Positions 1-9,148 of a stretch of 64,000 nucleotides of DNA are shown in pieces. The stretch covers positions 27,280,144-27,344,143 of the forward strand of contig JARWIR010000017.1 in assembly GCA_029959085.1 (NCBI GenBank). The letters are read 5' to 3'. Both the position numbers and the translations under genes were made by a program. Under the pieces are notes generated by a model that was not told the DNA's origin, did no database searches, and worked only from the letters and a program-made list of their open reading frames with translations. This DNA comes from Nemophila menziesii. Its lineage: Eukaryota > Streptophyta > Magnoliopsida > Boraginales > Hydrophyllaceae. Position 1 is the first letter of the stretch. The number at the start of each line of letters is the position of its first letter.

Positions 1-720
1 TGAGATAATCCTTGATTTTATTGAATCCCTAACCATCTTGCACATATTTGGTCCTACTACCTCCCAATATTTCTGATAAAATAACGTCGAAATCCCATCC
101 ATCCCTGGTGCTTTATTCGGGTTGGATTGGAAAAACGACGACTCTAATCTTCTCATCAGAGAATTCCTCTTCTAACATTGTCCTCTCCCCAACTTCCAAC
201 CTACTCCCATGTGGCATAGGAAACGGTCCTACGAATTTCTCTCAATCCGAATAAAATTCCACTAAGTAATCGCGAACCAGATTCCCAACCGCATCTCTTC
301 ATCAACCCATTCCCCATTCGAATCTCTAAGTCTCTGTATCCTAGATGCCCTCCTCTTTTTCAGCGTCACCAATTGATAGTATCTAGTATCTTTTTCTCCG
401 GAGCGGATCCAATTCTCCTTAGATCGCTGAAACCTGAATGCTTCTTCCTCCTCCAAGACACTCAAGTACTCGCCCCTTAGCCTTTTTCCTTGCCGAAAAA
501 GTGACGAATTATATTTGTATTGTAGTGATATCTGTATTCCTTTAAGCCGTGCCAACAACACTCTTTTCTTTTTGTTTATATATCCAAACACATCATCTTT
601 CCACCTCTCTATATGATCCTTTATGTCTGTAATACTCAACCTCAAGTCTGTGTTTAATGTTTCCCAATTCCTTTGACCAAAGTTCTTAAAATCTTTATGA
701 AGTCACCACGCCACTTTAAA
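1..720 (-). pseudogene. L1-type LINE ORF2 fragment (endonuclease-RT linker and start of RT)
   Basis: Read on the minus strand, 720 to 260 encodes the linker between endonuclease and reverse transcriptase of plant L1 ORF2, with W-x-R-S-G-E-K-D-T-R-Y-Y and a following DSNGEW motif. Past a stop near 262 the frame resumes as the RT N-terminus, with a match to the usual FYQKYWEVVGP stretch at about 20-110. The longest open piece is 262-645 and begins with TTG, so no start codon is present. The fragment runs off the left edge of the window. It is a dead remnant. It cannot belong to the same insertion as the LINE tail at 2389-4020, because the order of parts would be reversed for a minus-strand element. 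Confidence 0.8.
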
Positions 721-960
721 CCTGAATCGCTTCGGCTGCCCTATGTGATGCCTAGGCGAACTACATTTACTTTTGTACTACCAAAGAAATAATTTTTCCA
801 CAAGTTTTTTAATCAATTTTTTTTCATATATAGTAACAAAATAATAAATGACTCAATTACAAAAGATAACTCTCTTATTTTTTTTTGACTTAACTCTCTT
901 GATTTAAACTAATTAATATAGTTTTCTTTGCTTTTCCAACTAGCAAGTCTGCCAATATTT
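721..960. other. AT-rich spacer, nothing recognised
   Basis: AT-rich sequence with T and A runs between the LINE fragment and the MITE. No coding potential or repeat structure is apparent. Confidence 0.5.
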
Positions 961-968
961 AATTGTAT

Positions 969-1431
969 CAGTGGCGGAGCCACGTTATGAGTAAGGGGGC
1001 CCATGACCCCCTAGATAAATTTTAAAAAAAAACTTCCTTTATAAAAATAAAATAAAATAGTTTTATGTTATTTTACCTTTATATTTTAGAAAAATATTTA
1101 TTTGGCTCCCCTAAATTTTTAAATCATTCATTTGGACCCCTTAAATTTTTAGAATATTCATTTAATTTTTTGATTTTTTAAATTTTATTTTATTAGATTT
1201 ATAATTATATTATTTTTTTAATATATTATATGTTATTTTGTATTAAATAAAAAATAATTAATAAAAAAAATTATATTATAATTTATAATGCAATTTAATA
1301 TAATATAATGTTTTATTTTACAATTTTTTTATAATATATAAACCTATAATACAAATAAGTCTAAAAAAAAATTTCGGGGACATTGGCCCCAACCCCTTTG
1401 ACCCCCTACTAAAAGATCCCGCTCCGCCGTG
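969..1431. mobile_element. hAT-type MITE with 8-bp TSD
   Basis: The element starts with CAGTGGCGGAGC and ends with GCTCCGCCGTG, which are imperfect terminal inverted repeats of about 11-12 bp. It is flanked by a perfect 8-bp duplication, AATTGTAT, at 961-968 and 1432-1439. An 8-bp TSD with CA...TG ends is characteristic of hAT transposons. The interior is AT-rich and non-coding, with short G- and C-rich stretches just inside each end. At 463 bp it is non-autonomous. Confidence 0.82.
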
Positions 1432-1439
1432 AATTGTAT

Positions 1440-2098
1440 AATTGTATAATGTAAACTGTAAAGTCTATAATTGTGTATTGGCTCTTGAATATATTCATGC
1501 TTTTAGTGATAATTGAGGTACTCTTTTTTCTTTTTCTTTTTGTTACCGCTCTTTTTTTGGTCAAACTGTGACTTACTTGAGGTAAGGGGGGAGAGGGTAG
1601 AGGTAGATGTAGAGGTTTTTAGTCAAAGGTAGAGGTAGTTGATTAGTAGTAGCTATGTCTTCATTCAGACCAAGAAGTCCTATTGGAGTACGTTATTCCA
1701 CAAAGAACCATAATGTAAACCCTACAAATTGTTCTGTACCAAAGATGTGTGCCCCACGCCCCTTATTACATCAAATATTTCGTCTCATAGACATGTTGGA
1801 AGAAAATTTAGCCACGTTAACAATTGTCCTCGGGGATCTATTTGTAAAACTAAAAACACTCTAATCTAATTTATTCTAGTCATTTGAATTGACCAAGAAA
1901 AAAAAGTAATTTGAGAGTACATTTAAAAATAATATTATAATTAATACCAATAAAAAATGTATTCTAAAAAAGATTGTTTAAGTATATATGTATCAATTAT
2001 AAAAATATAAAGGGGTTTTTATCACTTTGGAGGTGAAATAAAAACCCTAACTATTATTTAGGAATACTTCATTTAGGTAATGATTATTTAGGGATTAC
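1440..2098. other. Intergenic, no supported feature
   Basis: AT-rich. A 69-codon open stretch at 1655-1864 has no recognisable motif and is probably chance. The start of this interval is a short duplication of ATTGTATA around 1434-1448, next to the MITE's TSD. Confidence 0.4.
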
Positions 2099-2300
2099 TT
2101 TTTTCTTTTTTAGTACATGGGTTGGGTGATTTGGGATTACTTGTGCACACCACGACTAATCTCACGGGTATATACACGCCTCCTCATATATATTTCCAGG
2201 TGAATCAGAACTAGGTTACCCATGTTCAGGGAGGGGTTCGAACCTTGTACCTCTTATGATACACAATATATTATTTATTTATTTTACTCTTTCTGAATTA
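2099..2300 (-). mobile_element. Au-like tRNA-derived SINE, degenerate copy
   Basis: Read on the minus strand, this resembles the better copy at 3672-3881: a B-box-like GGTTCGAACC near 2236, then AGTCGTGGTG and an A-rich tail (seen as T-runs at 2099-2115). The 5' head (A box region) is not recognisable, so the right boundary is approximate and no TSD was found. Assignment to the Au-like family rests on this shared 3' half. Confidence 0.6.
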
Positions 2301-2388
2301 ATATAAATAATTTAAATTATAATATAAAGTTTTAAAATATCTCGATCTTTCAGGATGAAATGTCGCATCTCTTATATACGCATTCATA

Positions 2389-4020
2389 TTTTTTTGGACA
2401 AGAAAGGTGCCAATCAAGACAAAGCTACAAAAGACAAAATAAAATAAATTTATTCACGATTTATTGAATTCCTCCACAAGGTCGTACATGTTACTTGTGT
2501 TCTCCCGAATCTTCATGGCTTTGTGCCTAGTCTCTTTTGCAAGCTTGTACGCTTGTCTGCTTGTCCATTCAACCTTCTAGGAATATATTTGAAGGAGATA
2601 GGACCAAATTCAACGTCCAATTGTTTGATCTTTCTAATAATCAGTTGGACTTTCTTACTCGCGGCTAATACCTGCCTAATACCTTGAATAATTTCAAGGT
2701 TATATGAAAGGATTAATTTAATTTCTTCAGGGAATTCCTTACATTTTTATGTAGTTTTAAGGATCACCATTGCCTCCCATTCTAATACTGAGTCACGGGT
2801 GGTTGAGGTCTTGGAGATTTCTTTACAGCCAGTTATTTTATGAATTTGTACTATCCCAATTCTGGTTGCTTTGAACTTTTGACTAAAAGATGCACCGCAT
2901 GAAAATATGATATATGCTTCATTATTATCGTTACTCCGTCCTGATCAAAATTCCTTTGTTGCGTACCAATTGGTGAGTTATTAGTCTTCCTCCAATCTAT
3001 ACCATATAATTTTGACATGAGCTTGTTGGTTGAGTTGATTAGACGATCTCCTTCAATACAACAATTCTCGTGTAACGCTTTCATCTTAACTTTCCAAATG
3101 TTCCACACACATACCATGATATAATCCATTACTATATTTTATTCCCAACCTCCTTCTGAGTACATCTTCTCAGTTTCAATAATCCAATTCCCAAGATTTG
3201 TCTTAAGATTATCTTCAATGTTCAGTTGTAATGATGATCCTGCCCAAATAGCTTTCTCGACATTACAATTCAAGAGTAAATGTTCTACCGTTACCGTGTT
3301 GTTGTAACACCATAAGCGATCGCTTATATCGACACATTCTCTTTTGTATAAAATATTTTTTGTGGGAATTGCATTCTTGCATGCTTTCCACGTAAAGATT
3401 CTTATATTTTTTTGGTAGGTTAGAAATCCAAATGATATGTCACAAGCTTGAATTGTATCTCTGGAGCTTTTGTTGATTGGGGTTGTTGTACTACATGTGC
3501 ATTTTGAAGTAGTTTTTCCCTCTTTTAGTAGTATATTTTCCATCAAAAGAAAAGGGCCAAACCAATCTACTGTTGGAATCATTATCAAATATATGAATTC
3601 TAGTAATGGACGGAATAATAGGTTTAGGAAAAATGTTGTCAAGGATTTCAAGGTCCCAACTAGAGGAATCTTCTTTTTGATATGTGGGTGGTCCGAGCCA
3701 GCCTGCACGCATCACGACTAATCCCACAAGAATATGCAAGCCTTCTTATGCATACCCCAGGTAGTTCAGAATTAGGTTACCCATGTCCAGGAAGGGGTTC
3801 GAACCTTGCATTTCTTACTTTACACCCTTTAAGTGTTGAAGAATTAGTAAGGCTCTGCCCAGTTAAGCTAATCCAACTGGTTCCCAGCTAGAGGGATCTT
3901 GTTGGTTGACTTTAGTAAGATCACAATTGAAGGGTTTCTCCAAATTCTATTAAGTATTTATCCATCTGTTATTCCAAATACCAATATTTTTTCCATTTCC
4001 TATTTGATATATCCTCATTT
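2389..4020 (-). pseudogene. L1-type LINE ORF2 3' part (zf-RVT and RNase H), split by a SINE
   Basis: On the minus strand the order is the RT-distal connection region (about 4010-3480), then the zinc-binding zf-RVT domain (3139-3480, with WKACKNAIPTKN, C-x-N spacing and VEHLLLNC), then RNase H (about 2840-2460, with a D-S-V-L-E core and a PRRLNGQAD ending). The frame is broken several times. A T-run at 2389-2395 is the A-tail on the minus strand and marks the LINE 3' end. A SINE at 3672-3881 interrupts it, and the reading resumes correctly on either side once the SINE and one TSD copy are set aside. Domain order matches plant L1 elements with C-terminal RNase H. Confidence 0.85.
3672..3881 (-). 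mobile_element. Au-like tRNA-derived SINE with 18-bp TSD
   Basis: A 210-bp element on the minus strand. The head holds an A-box-like TAGCTTAACTGG and a B box GGTTCGAACCCC; the 3' end resembles the Au SINE end (GGCTCGGACCACCCAC, then TATCAAAAAG). It is flanked by an 18-bp duplication with two mismatches at 3654-3671 and 3882-3899 (TCCCAACTAGAGGAATCT and TCCCAGCTAGAGGGATCT). The two TSD mismatches suggest an old insertion. It sits in, and is therefore younger than, the LINE fragment around it. Confidence 0.85.
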
Positions 4021-4316
4021 TGTGCTTTTCTTCCTTTACTTTTCTCCTTTTGTTTTTGAAAAAAAAATCGTGGTCGAGAATATTTTAGCTTTTTATTTGT
4101 GTTGGACGTGTTTCGTCAAAATTATTAGTCTATGAATTTTAAAAGTAAATCACTCCTTTATTGTGTGGTGTACTATGATAAATGAATTATTAAATTTTTT
4201 TAATAAAATTATTTCATACAATAAAATGGTATAAGAAGAATGGTGCAAAACAAGATAATTAAGTAGAAAGGTTGATGCTACACTTCTTATAACGTTGACA
4301 ACGAGTCATTCAAATT
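4021..4316. other. AT-rich spacer upstream of the KNOX promoter
   Basis: AT-rich, no coding frame longer than about 70 codons and no repeat structure recognised. Confidence 0.4.
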
Positions 4317-4325
4317 GGATAGCTT

Positions 4326-4466
4326 TTTTTTTTTTTTTAATACACGGGAAAGTCATTTTGAATTTGGAGTCATTTTGATTTCAATAAGTTTCGATACTAA
4401 GATTTCTTGGCCAAGACCTTTTGATCTATGCGAAATAATCTAACCACTAGGTCAACTGTCGATCTC
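4326..4466 (-). mobile_element. Short tRNA-derived SINE with perfect 9-bp TSD
   Basis: A 141-bp element on the minus strand, ending in an A-tail (T-run at 4326-4338). Near its 5' end is TGACCTAGTGGTTAGA, a good match to the tRNA A box. A degenerate B box (GGTCTTGGCCAAGA) lies about 37 bp further in. It is flanked by GGATAGCTT at 4317-4325 and 4467-4475. It differs in sequence from the Au-like copies in this window, so it is a separate SINE family. It lies about 500 bp upstream of the KNOX start codon, in the presumed promoter. Confidence 0.78.
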
Positions 4467-4475
4467 GGATAGCTT

Positions 4476-4969
4476 ATTTTTCTATACGTGTAACATATTT
4501 TAACTTTTTTGCATTTAAATAAAAATGAAAAATACAATATGAAACTCTTTTAACCCGATTAAACTGTAAAATAAACTACAGAATTCACGATAAACATTAA
4601 CAATATACTGAAACACAAAAATCTCCGTACTACTGTTGATATTTTTGTCTCTCTAGCTGACTTCATATACACACAAATTTATAATATATACCTATATATA
4701 TTACATATACAGTATGTACACACATCATTCTTCAGTTTCATCTCCCGTTGACGTTCTGGTTTCGCAAGTATGAGAAGGAGACACTTCTTTTACGCCTCTT
4801 TCTCTCTCTAGTTTGTGTGTCTTAATCTCTTTTTCTTTATATATACATACATATACAGATATAGTAAAGGTTTCACTTGAATTATTATCTCTCTATTACC
4901 ATTAAAGATAAACTTTAAATTATATGTTATCAATACCATTTTGATATATATATATATATGTTTGTATCA
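4476..4969 (+). promoter_or_regulatory. Proximal promoter and 5' UTR of the KNOX gene
   Basis: AT-rich upstream region with several TATA-like stretches; a plausible TATA box is the TTTATATATAC at about 4837-4847. It contains CT-rich tracts (CTCTTTCTCTCTCTAG at 4794-4809) typical of plant core promoters and leaders. An ATG at 4958 is in frame with the main ORF and would add four residues. The transcription start cannot be set from sequence alone. Confidence 0.45.
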
Positions 4970-7018
4970 ATGGCGTTTCCGAATCATTTGTCTCAAGAAA
5001 TGGCTATACAGCATTACACGGAACAGCATCTTGGAGATAATTCTTCTGTTATGCAACAACTAACTCAGTCATCGTCAGCGGAGAAGCCGCCGGAGCACCA
5101 CCACCATAACCATAACCAAACACCGCCTCCAACTTGGTTGAACAGCGCTATTCTCCGGCGACAGAGCCAGTACGGTGGTGCTGGTGAGGGGAATTTCCTT
5201 AACTTGCATACTAATTCAGAGACCTCGGCGGCGGTGGCGGCGCAGCAAGCTTCAAACCAGTGGCTATCCAGATCGATTTTGCAGAGGAATGTTAGTGAGT
5301 TGAGAGATGACGTACAAGTGTCTAATGATTCGATGATTGTTGCCACGATGTCTCACGATTCAGCCGATTTAAACAATACCGATGATACTAGAAATGTTGA
5401 GAACAACGGAGGTGGAGGCGGTGGTGGTGGTGGAGAGTTAACGGAGAGTGGTGGTGGTGGTGGTGGTGGTGGAACTGATGGAATTCTGAATTGGCAAATG
5501 GCGAGGTACAAAGCAGATTTGTTGGCTCATCCTCTTTACGAGCAGTTGTTATCGGCTCATATATCGTGCTTAAGAATCGCAACTCCGGTGGATCAGTTAC
5601 CGAGAATCGACGCTCAGTTGGCTCAGTCACAACACGTAGTGGACAAATATTCTTCACTTGGACATGGTAATCTCCCTGATGATAAAGAGCTTGATCAATT
5701 CATGGTAATCTCTCTTTCTTTCTTTCATTGATTAATATATATATATACACTTGGTCTTTTTAATTTAATAATATAATATTCTATCACTTTTAGACTACTT
5801 TTTAATCCTTCCTTGTTCATGAAACGATAGGTTAAATCAACTCTCTGTTTTACTTTCTTTGCCTTTATCTAATCAAGTAAAGATCTTATCCTTCAATTAT
5901 AACATGTTATAGTCTTTTAGGTGTACCAAATGAAATTATGACAACATGGGACGTGAGACTGAGAGTTATCCATTTCATAATTAGAGAGTTAATACTTGGT
6001 CGGTAGGACTATTAGGTTAATGAATCAAAATAGACAATCATTTAAAGCCTCCCATAATAATTATTCCCCCAATTAGTGCTTGATAAATTATCTATGGTTG
6101 AACATTTAGTCCAATTTCACGACTCAATGATGAGCTTGAATCCTTATTTATAATTCTCTTCAAATTATTTTGCAGACACATTATGTTTTGCTACTTTGTT
6201 CGTTTAAAGAACAGCTTCAGCAACACGTACGTGTCCATGCAATGGAAGCAGTCATGGCATGTTGGGAGATCGAACAATCCTTACAAAGTTTAACAGGTAC
6301 GTCTTTTCAATTGCAAGACTATTTTTTAATTTATTGAAACATATAAGAAGTTGAAAAGTTATTAAATTCATAATTTTTTATGTACAGGAGTTTCTCCAGG
6401 TGAAGGGACAGGTGCAACAATGTCTGAGGATGAAGATGACCAAGTAGACAGTGATGTTAACCTGTTTGATGGCAGCTTAGAAGGTGCTGATAGTATGGGA
6501 TTTGGTCTCCCAACAGAAAGTGAAAGGTCACTAATGGAGCGTGTAAGACAAGAGCTTAAGCATGAATTAAAGCAGGTAAATTACTCACCCTTTTACCTAA
6601 GTCTATAAATTAAACAAATAAATTATCAAGTAATCATTATTAGTATACGTGTTAATAGGGTTACAAGGAGAAGATTGTGGACATTAGGGAGGAGATCTTA
6701 CGCAAAAGAAGAGCGGGAAAACTTCCCGGTGATACCACTTCCGTGTTAAAAGCGTGGTGGCAATCACACGCCAAGTGGCCATACCCAACGGTAATTGAAC
6801 CTCTTATTGAAATACGCTTTGATTAGTAAAATGTAACAAATTTGTAACAATAGAATCGATTAATTTGTGGATTTTAGGAGGAAGATAAGGCGAGATTAGT
6901 GCAGGAAACCGGGTTACAATTGAAGCAAATAAATAATTGGTTCATCAATCAAAGAAAGAGGAATTGGCATAGTAATCCCTCTTCCTCATCCGCCTTAAAG
7001 AGCAAACGCAAAAGATGA
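4970..7018 (+). CDS. KNAT3: Class II KNOX homeodomain transcription factor (KNAT3-like), five exons
   Basis: Coding exons are 4970-5704, 6176-6296, 6388-6575, 6659-6790 and 6878-7018, all with GT-AG introns, giving 438 aa; KNAT3 is of similar length. The start was chosen at 4970 because the family begins MAF and the context TCAATGGCG is good; 4958 is an in-frame alternative. In order: a Gly-rich N-terminal region with two Gly runs (about 147-170), KNOX1 (177-221, with [20 protein letters not shown]), KNOX2 (241-287), ELK (341-361) and a TALE homeodomain (362-423) with the PYP loop and [11 protein letters not shown]. As family knowledge, class II KNOX proteins are nuclear DNA-binding regulators that pair with BELL homeodomain proteins and promote differentiation and secondary-wall and leaf programmes. 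All key residues are present and no lesion is seen, so the gene looks functional. KNAT4 or KNAT5 cannot be separated from KNAT3 by eye. Confidence 0.95.
5400..5482 (+). repeat. Two GGT/GGA codon runs encoding polyglycine in KNOX exon 1
   Basis: Two interrupted trinucleotide runs encode nine and eight consecutive glycines separated by ELTES. They lie in the low-complexity N-terminal region before KNOX1. Such tracts are prone to length change by slippage; poly-Gly at this place is common in class II KNOX proteins. Confidence 0.85.
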
Positions 7019-7275
7019 TATAGGGACGGGGGTGTATAGTGTCGTAGCTAATTAATAGTGTAGTTTTATACAACTATAAGTGTAATATTGTTGTCTTGCA
7101 CTCTTTCAGTAAATCAACATTCTACCTTTGATTTTTTGCATTAAGAATATATAATGGTAATGAGTAACTTAGATATCATAGAAAAAGAAAGTTAATACCT
7201 ACAATAATTATATTATGTTGGAGTATTAATGTGACAATAATTATTACTCTATTGTTTAATATATGCTATGTTCTT
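7019..7275. other. Shared 3' intergenic space between two convergent genes
   Basis: Only 257 bp separate the KNOX stop from the stop of the minus-strand gene, so both 3' UTRs and polyadenylation regions must fall here and may overlap. It is AT-rich, with GTGTAATATTGTTGTC near 7080-7095. No clear AATAAA signal was assigned for either gene. Confidence 0.5.
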
Positions 7276-7824
7276 CTACCATATTTCAATCGATGATTTT
7301 TGTGATGAACGTGAAGATGTTTCCACCATATTATTCTCTAAGCTTCTCCTGACCTCAGCTACAGCTTCGGCCCGTAATATTGTTTTACCAACGCCTCGTC
7401 TTCGTGTTGGTGTTAAAGACATTTGATCTCCACTAGTTTTATTCGCTTCTATTAAACCTGTCTTTCTAGGAATATTTGGTATCTGTATTGGTAATTCCTC
7501 AAGGTTTCTTCGTGGGGGCGAAACAGGTAATCTTGAAGAGAAATTCCTTGGTGGAAACTCTTCTAAATCGTCATCAAAATTACGCGAATAACTTAAAGCG
7601 TCATAAGTAAAATCTGCAGAAGCATGGCGTCTACTACGACCCAATCGTGAGATGAATTTCTGGGTTCTTCCTTTTGAGGCTTGAGGAGATGATGAAGGAG
7701 ATAAATCGGATAAGTCAAATCCTCGATTGTTACCACTAAAACAACATGAAAAGCTCATAGACGATAATGAATTTTTGCGTCTATGCCGTTTAGGAGTACT
7801 TAGAGTTTCATTCTCTCCCTCCAT
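7276..7824 (-). CDS. Uncharacterised plant-specific 182-aa protein
   Basis: A single uninterrupted exon from ATG (7824) to stop. The N-terminus is basic (PKRHRRKNS), followed by a Cys-containing FSCCFSG at 26-31, a Ser-rich stretch, and a basic SRLGRSRRHASADF segment. The most distinctive motif is SADFTYDALSYSRNFDDD (69-86), then FPPRNFSSRLPVSPP (90-104). I know this SADFxYDxLSY...NFD pattern from uncharacterised plant proteins of similar size with no established function. No signal peptide, membrane segment or enzyme motif is visible; the charge and Ser content suggest a soluble, probably phosphorylated, partly disordered protein. It is convergent with the KNOX gene. The frame is intact, so it is probably a real expressed gene. 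Confidence 0.85.
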   Translation of the reverse strand: MEGENETLSTPKRHRRKNSLSSMSFSCCFSGNNRGFDLSDLSPSSSPQASKGRTQKFISRLGRSRRHASADFTYDALSYSRNFDDDLEEFPPRNFSSRLPVSPPRRNLEELPIQIPNIPRKTGLIEANKTSGDQMSLTPTRRRGVGKTILRAEAVAEVRRSLENNMVETSSRSSQKSSIEIW

Positions 7825-8180
7825 TGTTTCTCTAACAAATTAAAGATAGCTATATGGATTATGATTATAAAGGTTCTTGATTAATTATGAATAAACTGAA
7901 ATTTAGAGAGATGGAGAACAGAAAATTTAGAGGGAGAAAGAAGAAACGAATGGAGAAGAAAATGAATTTAAAGTTTGTTGATATGTATGTATATACGTGA
8001 ACTTGTTTTATTATTTAATGGAGAAGCGAAAAAAAATGCACCAGGTGATCCATGCACTGTTGTTTATCTTACAACCGAACGCCTATGTGAGGATGGTGAG
8101 CTTATATTATATGTTTCGGATTTAGATATTGAAAGAAGAGCTACACATTTTCAAAGGCTAGTTTTCTATTTTTCAAAGAC
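7825..8180 (-). promoter_or_regulatory. Upstream region of the 182-aa gene
   Basis: On the minus strand the leader is CT-rich (TTCTCCATTCGTTTCTTC near 7937-7954), as in many plant 5' UTRs. TATA-like ATATAC stretches occur around 7985-7996. A 69-codon open stretch at 7975-8184 on the plus strand has no recognised motif. Confidence 0.35.
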
Positions 8181-8775
8181 CTAAGGTCCAACAGCTACCT
8201 AATTAAAAAGCCAGAATTGAAAGTCAAACAGGGTATTTTTTTAAATAGAAACTTTAAAAACAGTTTTACTCCAACAACAGCTCCCTAATTTCAACATCCC
8301 AATCTTATTTAAAATTTATTTTTACAATTTTTCTATTTTAATTAATTTATAATAATTTATATTTTTTATTGATATGTTTATTTTTAATTTATACATAAAT
8401 GTTTGAAATTAAAATTAATATTTAATATTATTTTTTTAATTATATATTACAAAAATAAATATAATTATTATTTATCGTAATATTTTTTTATAATAATATG
8501 TCTATTATTTATTTCTATAAGTAGATTAATTATAAAGTTTTATTAAATATGTGTATTAAATTAATAAAATAGATTGTTTTGGTTAATGAAAATGATATAA
8601 AATATTAAAAAATTAAATTGGGGATGAGATTGGGGTTAGCCACATGTAGCTAACATTTCTTAAGAATCGGGTTCCCTATACTGGCTCCAGAATTGAGAAC
8701 CTGTTGGAGCTGATTTTTCATTATTCAACCCCCAATCGTAGCTTTTTGCTACAATTGGGGTCCTATTGGACTTAG
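8181..8775. mobile_element. Possible non-autonomous TIR element (weak)
   Basis: The ends resemble each other in inverted orientation: CTAAGGTCCAACAG at 8181 and, reading inward from the right, CTAAGTCCAATAG ending near 8774. The interior is very AT-rich and non-coding. A hairpin, CCCCAATCGTAGC then GCTACAATTGGGG (one mismatch), sits near the right end at about 8733-8762. No convincing TSD was found. Confidence 0.35.
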
Positions 8776-8801
8776 CCTAACATACTGAGTTAAATATTGT
8801 A

Positions 8802-9059
8802 CTCCCTCCGTTCCATTTAAATTATTCACTTATTAAAATTAATGTTCAATATATTGTCAACTTAAGAGTTCAAGTCAACCTTTTTTATTACTTTTTCCAC
8901 TATTACTTTTATTAAAATATTAAAATTTTAATTTTCAATACACATTTAAGATATCAAGATACTTTATTAGGGATATTTTTATAATGGTGAATGCATTTAT
9001 TATGTTTTTTAATATATATGAAAAATTAAATAGACAAATTAAATGGAACGGAAAGGAAG
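8802..9059. mobile_element. Stowaway MITE (Tc1/mariner type)
   Basis: The left end is CTCCCTCCGTTCCATTTA and the right end, read inward, is CTTCCTTTCCGTTCCATTTA; both match the Stowaway terminal consensus. The 258-bp AT-rich element is bounded by TA dinucleotides at 8800-8801 and 9060-9061, the expected TSD. It is non-coding. Confidence 0.85.
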
Positions 9060-9148
9060 TATTAAACTAACGAACACCCGTCATCTAAAAAATAGACATC
9101 TCATCTTCTTCTTCATGAAACTTTGACCAGCGTTGACTTCACCTTAAT

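Noticed and set aside
1655..1864. 69-codon frame as a small gene
   Set aside because: No motif, no neighbours, and length expected by chance.
5065..5657. Minus-strand frames rich in His opposite the KNOX exon 1
   Set aside because: They are the complement of the GGT/GGA glycine codons and are shadows of the KNOX frame.
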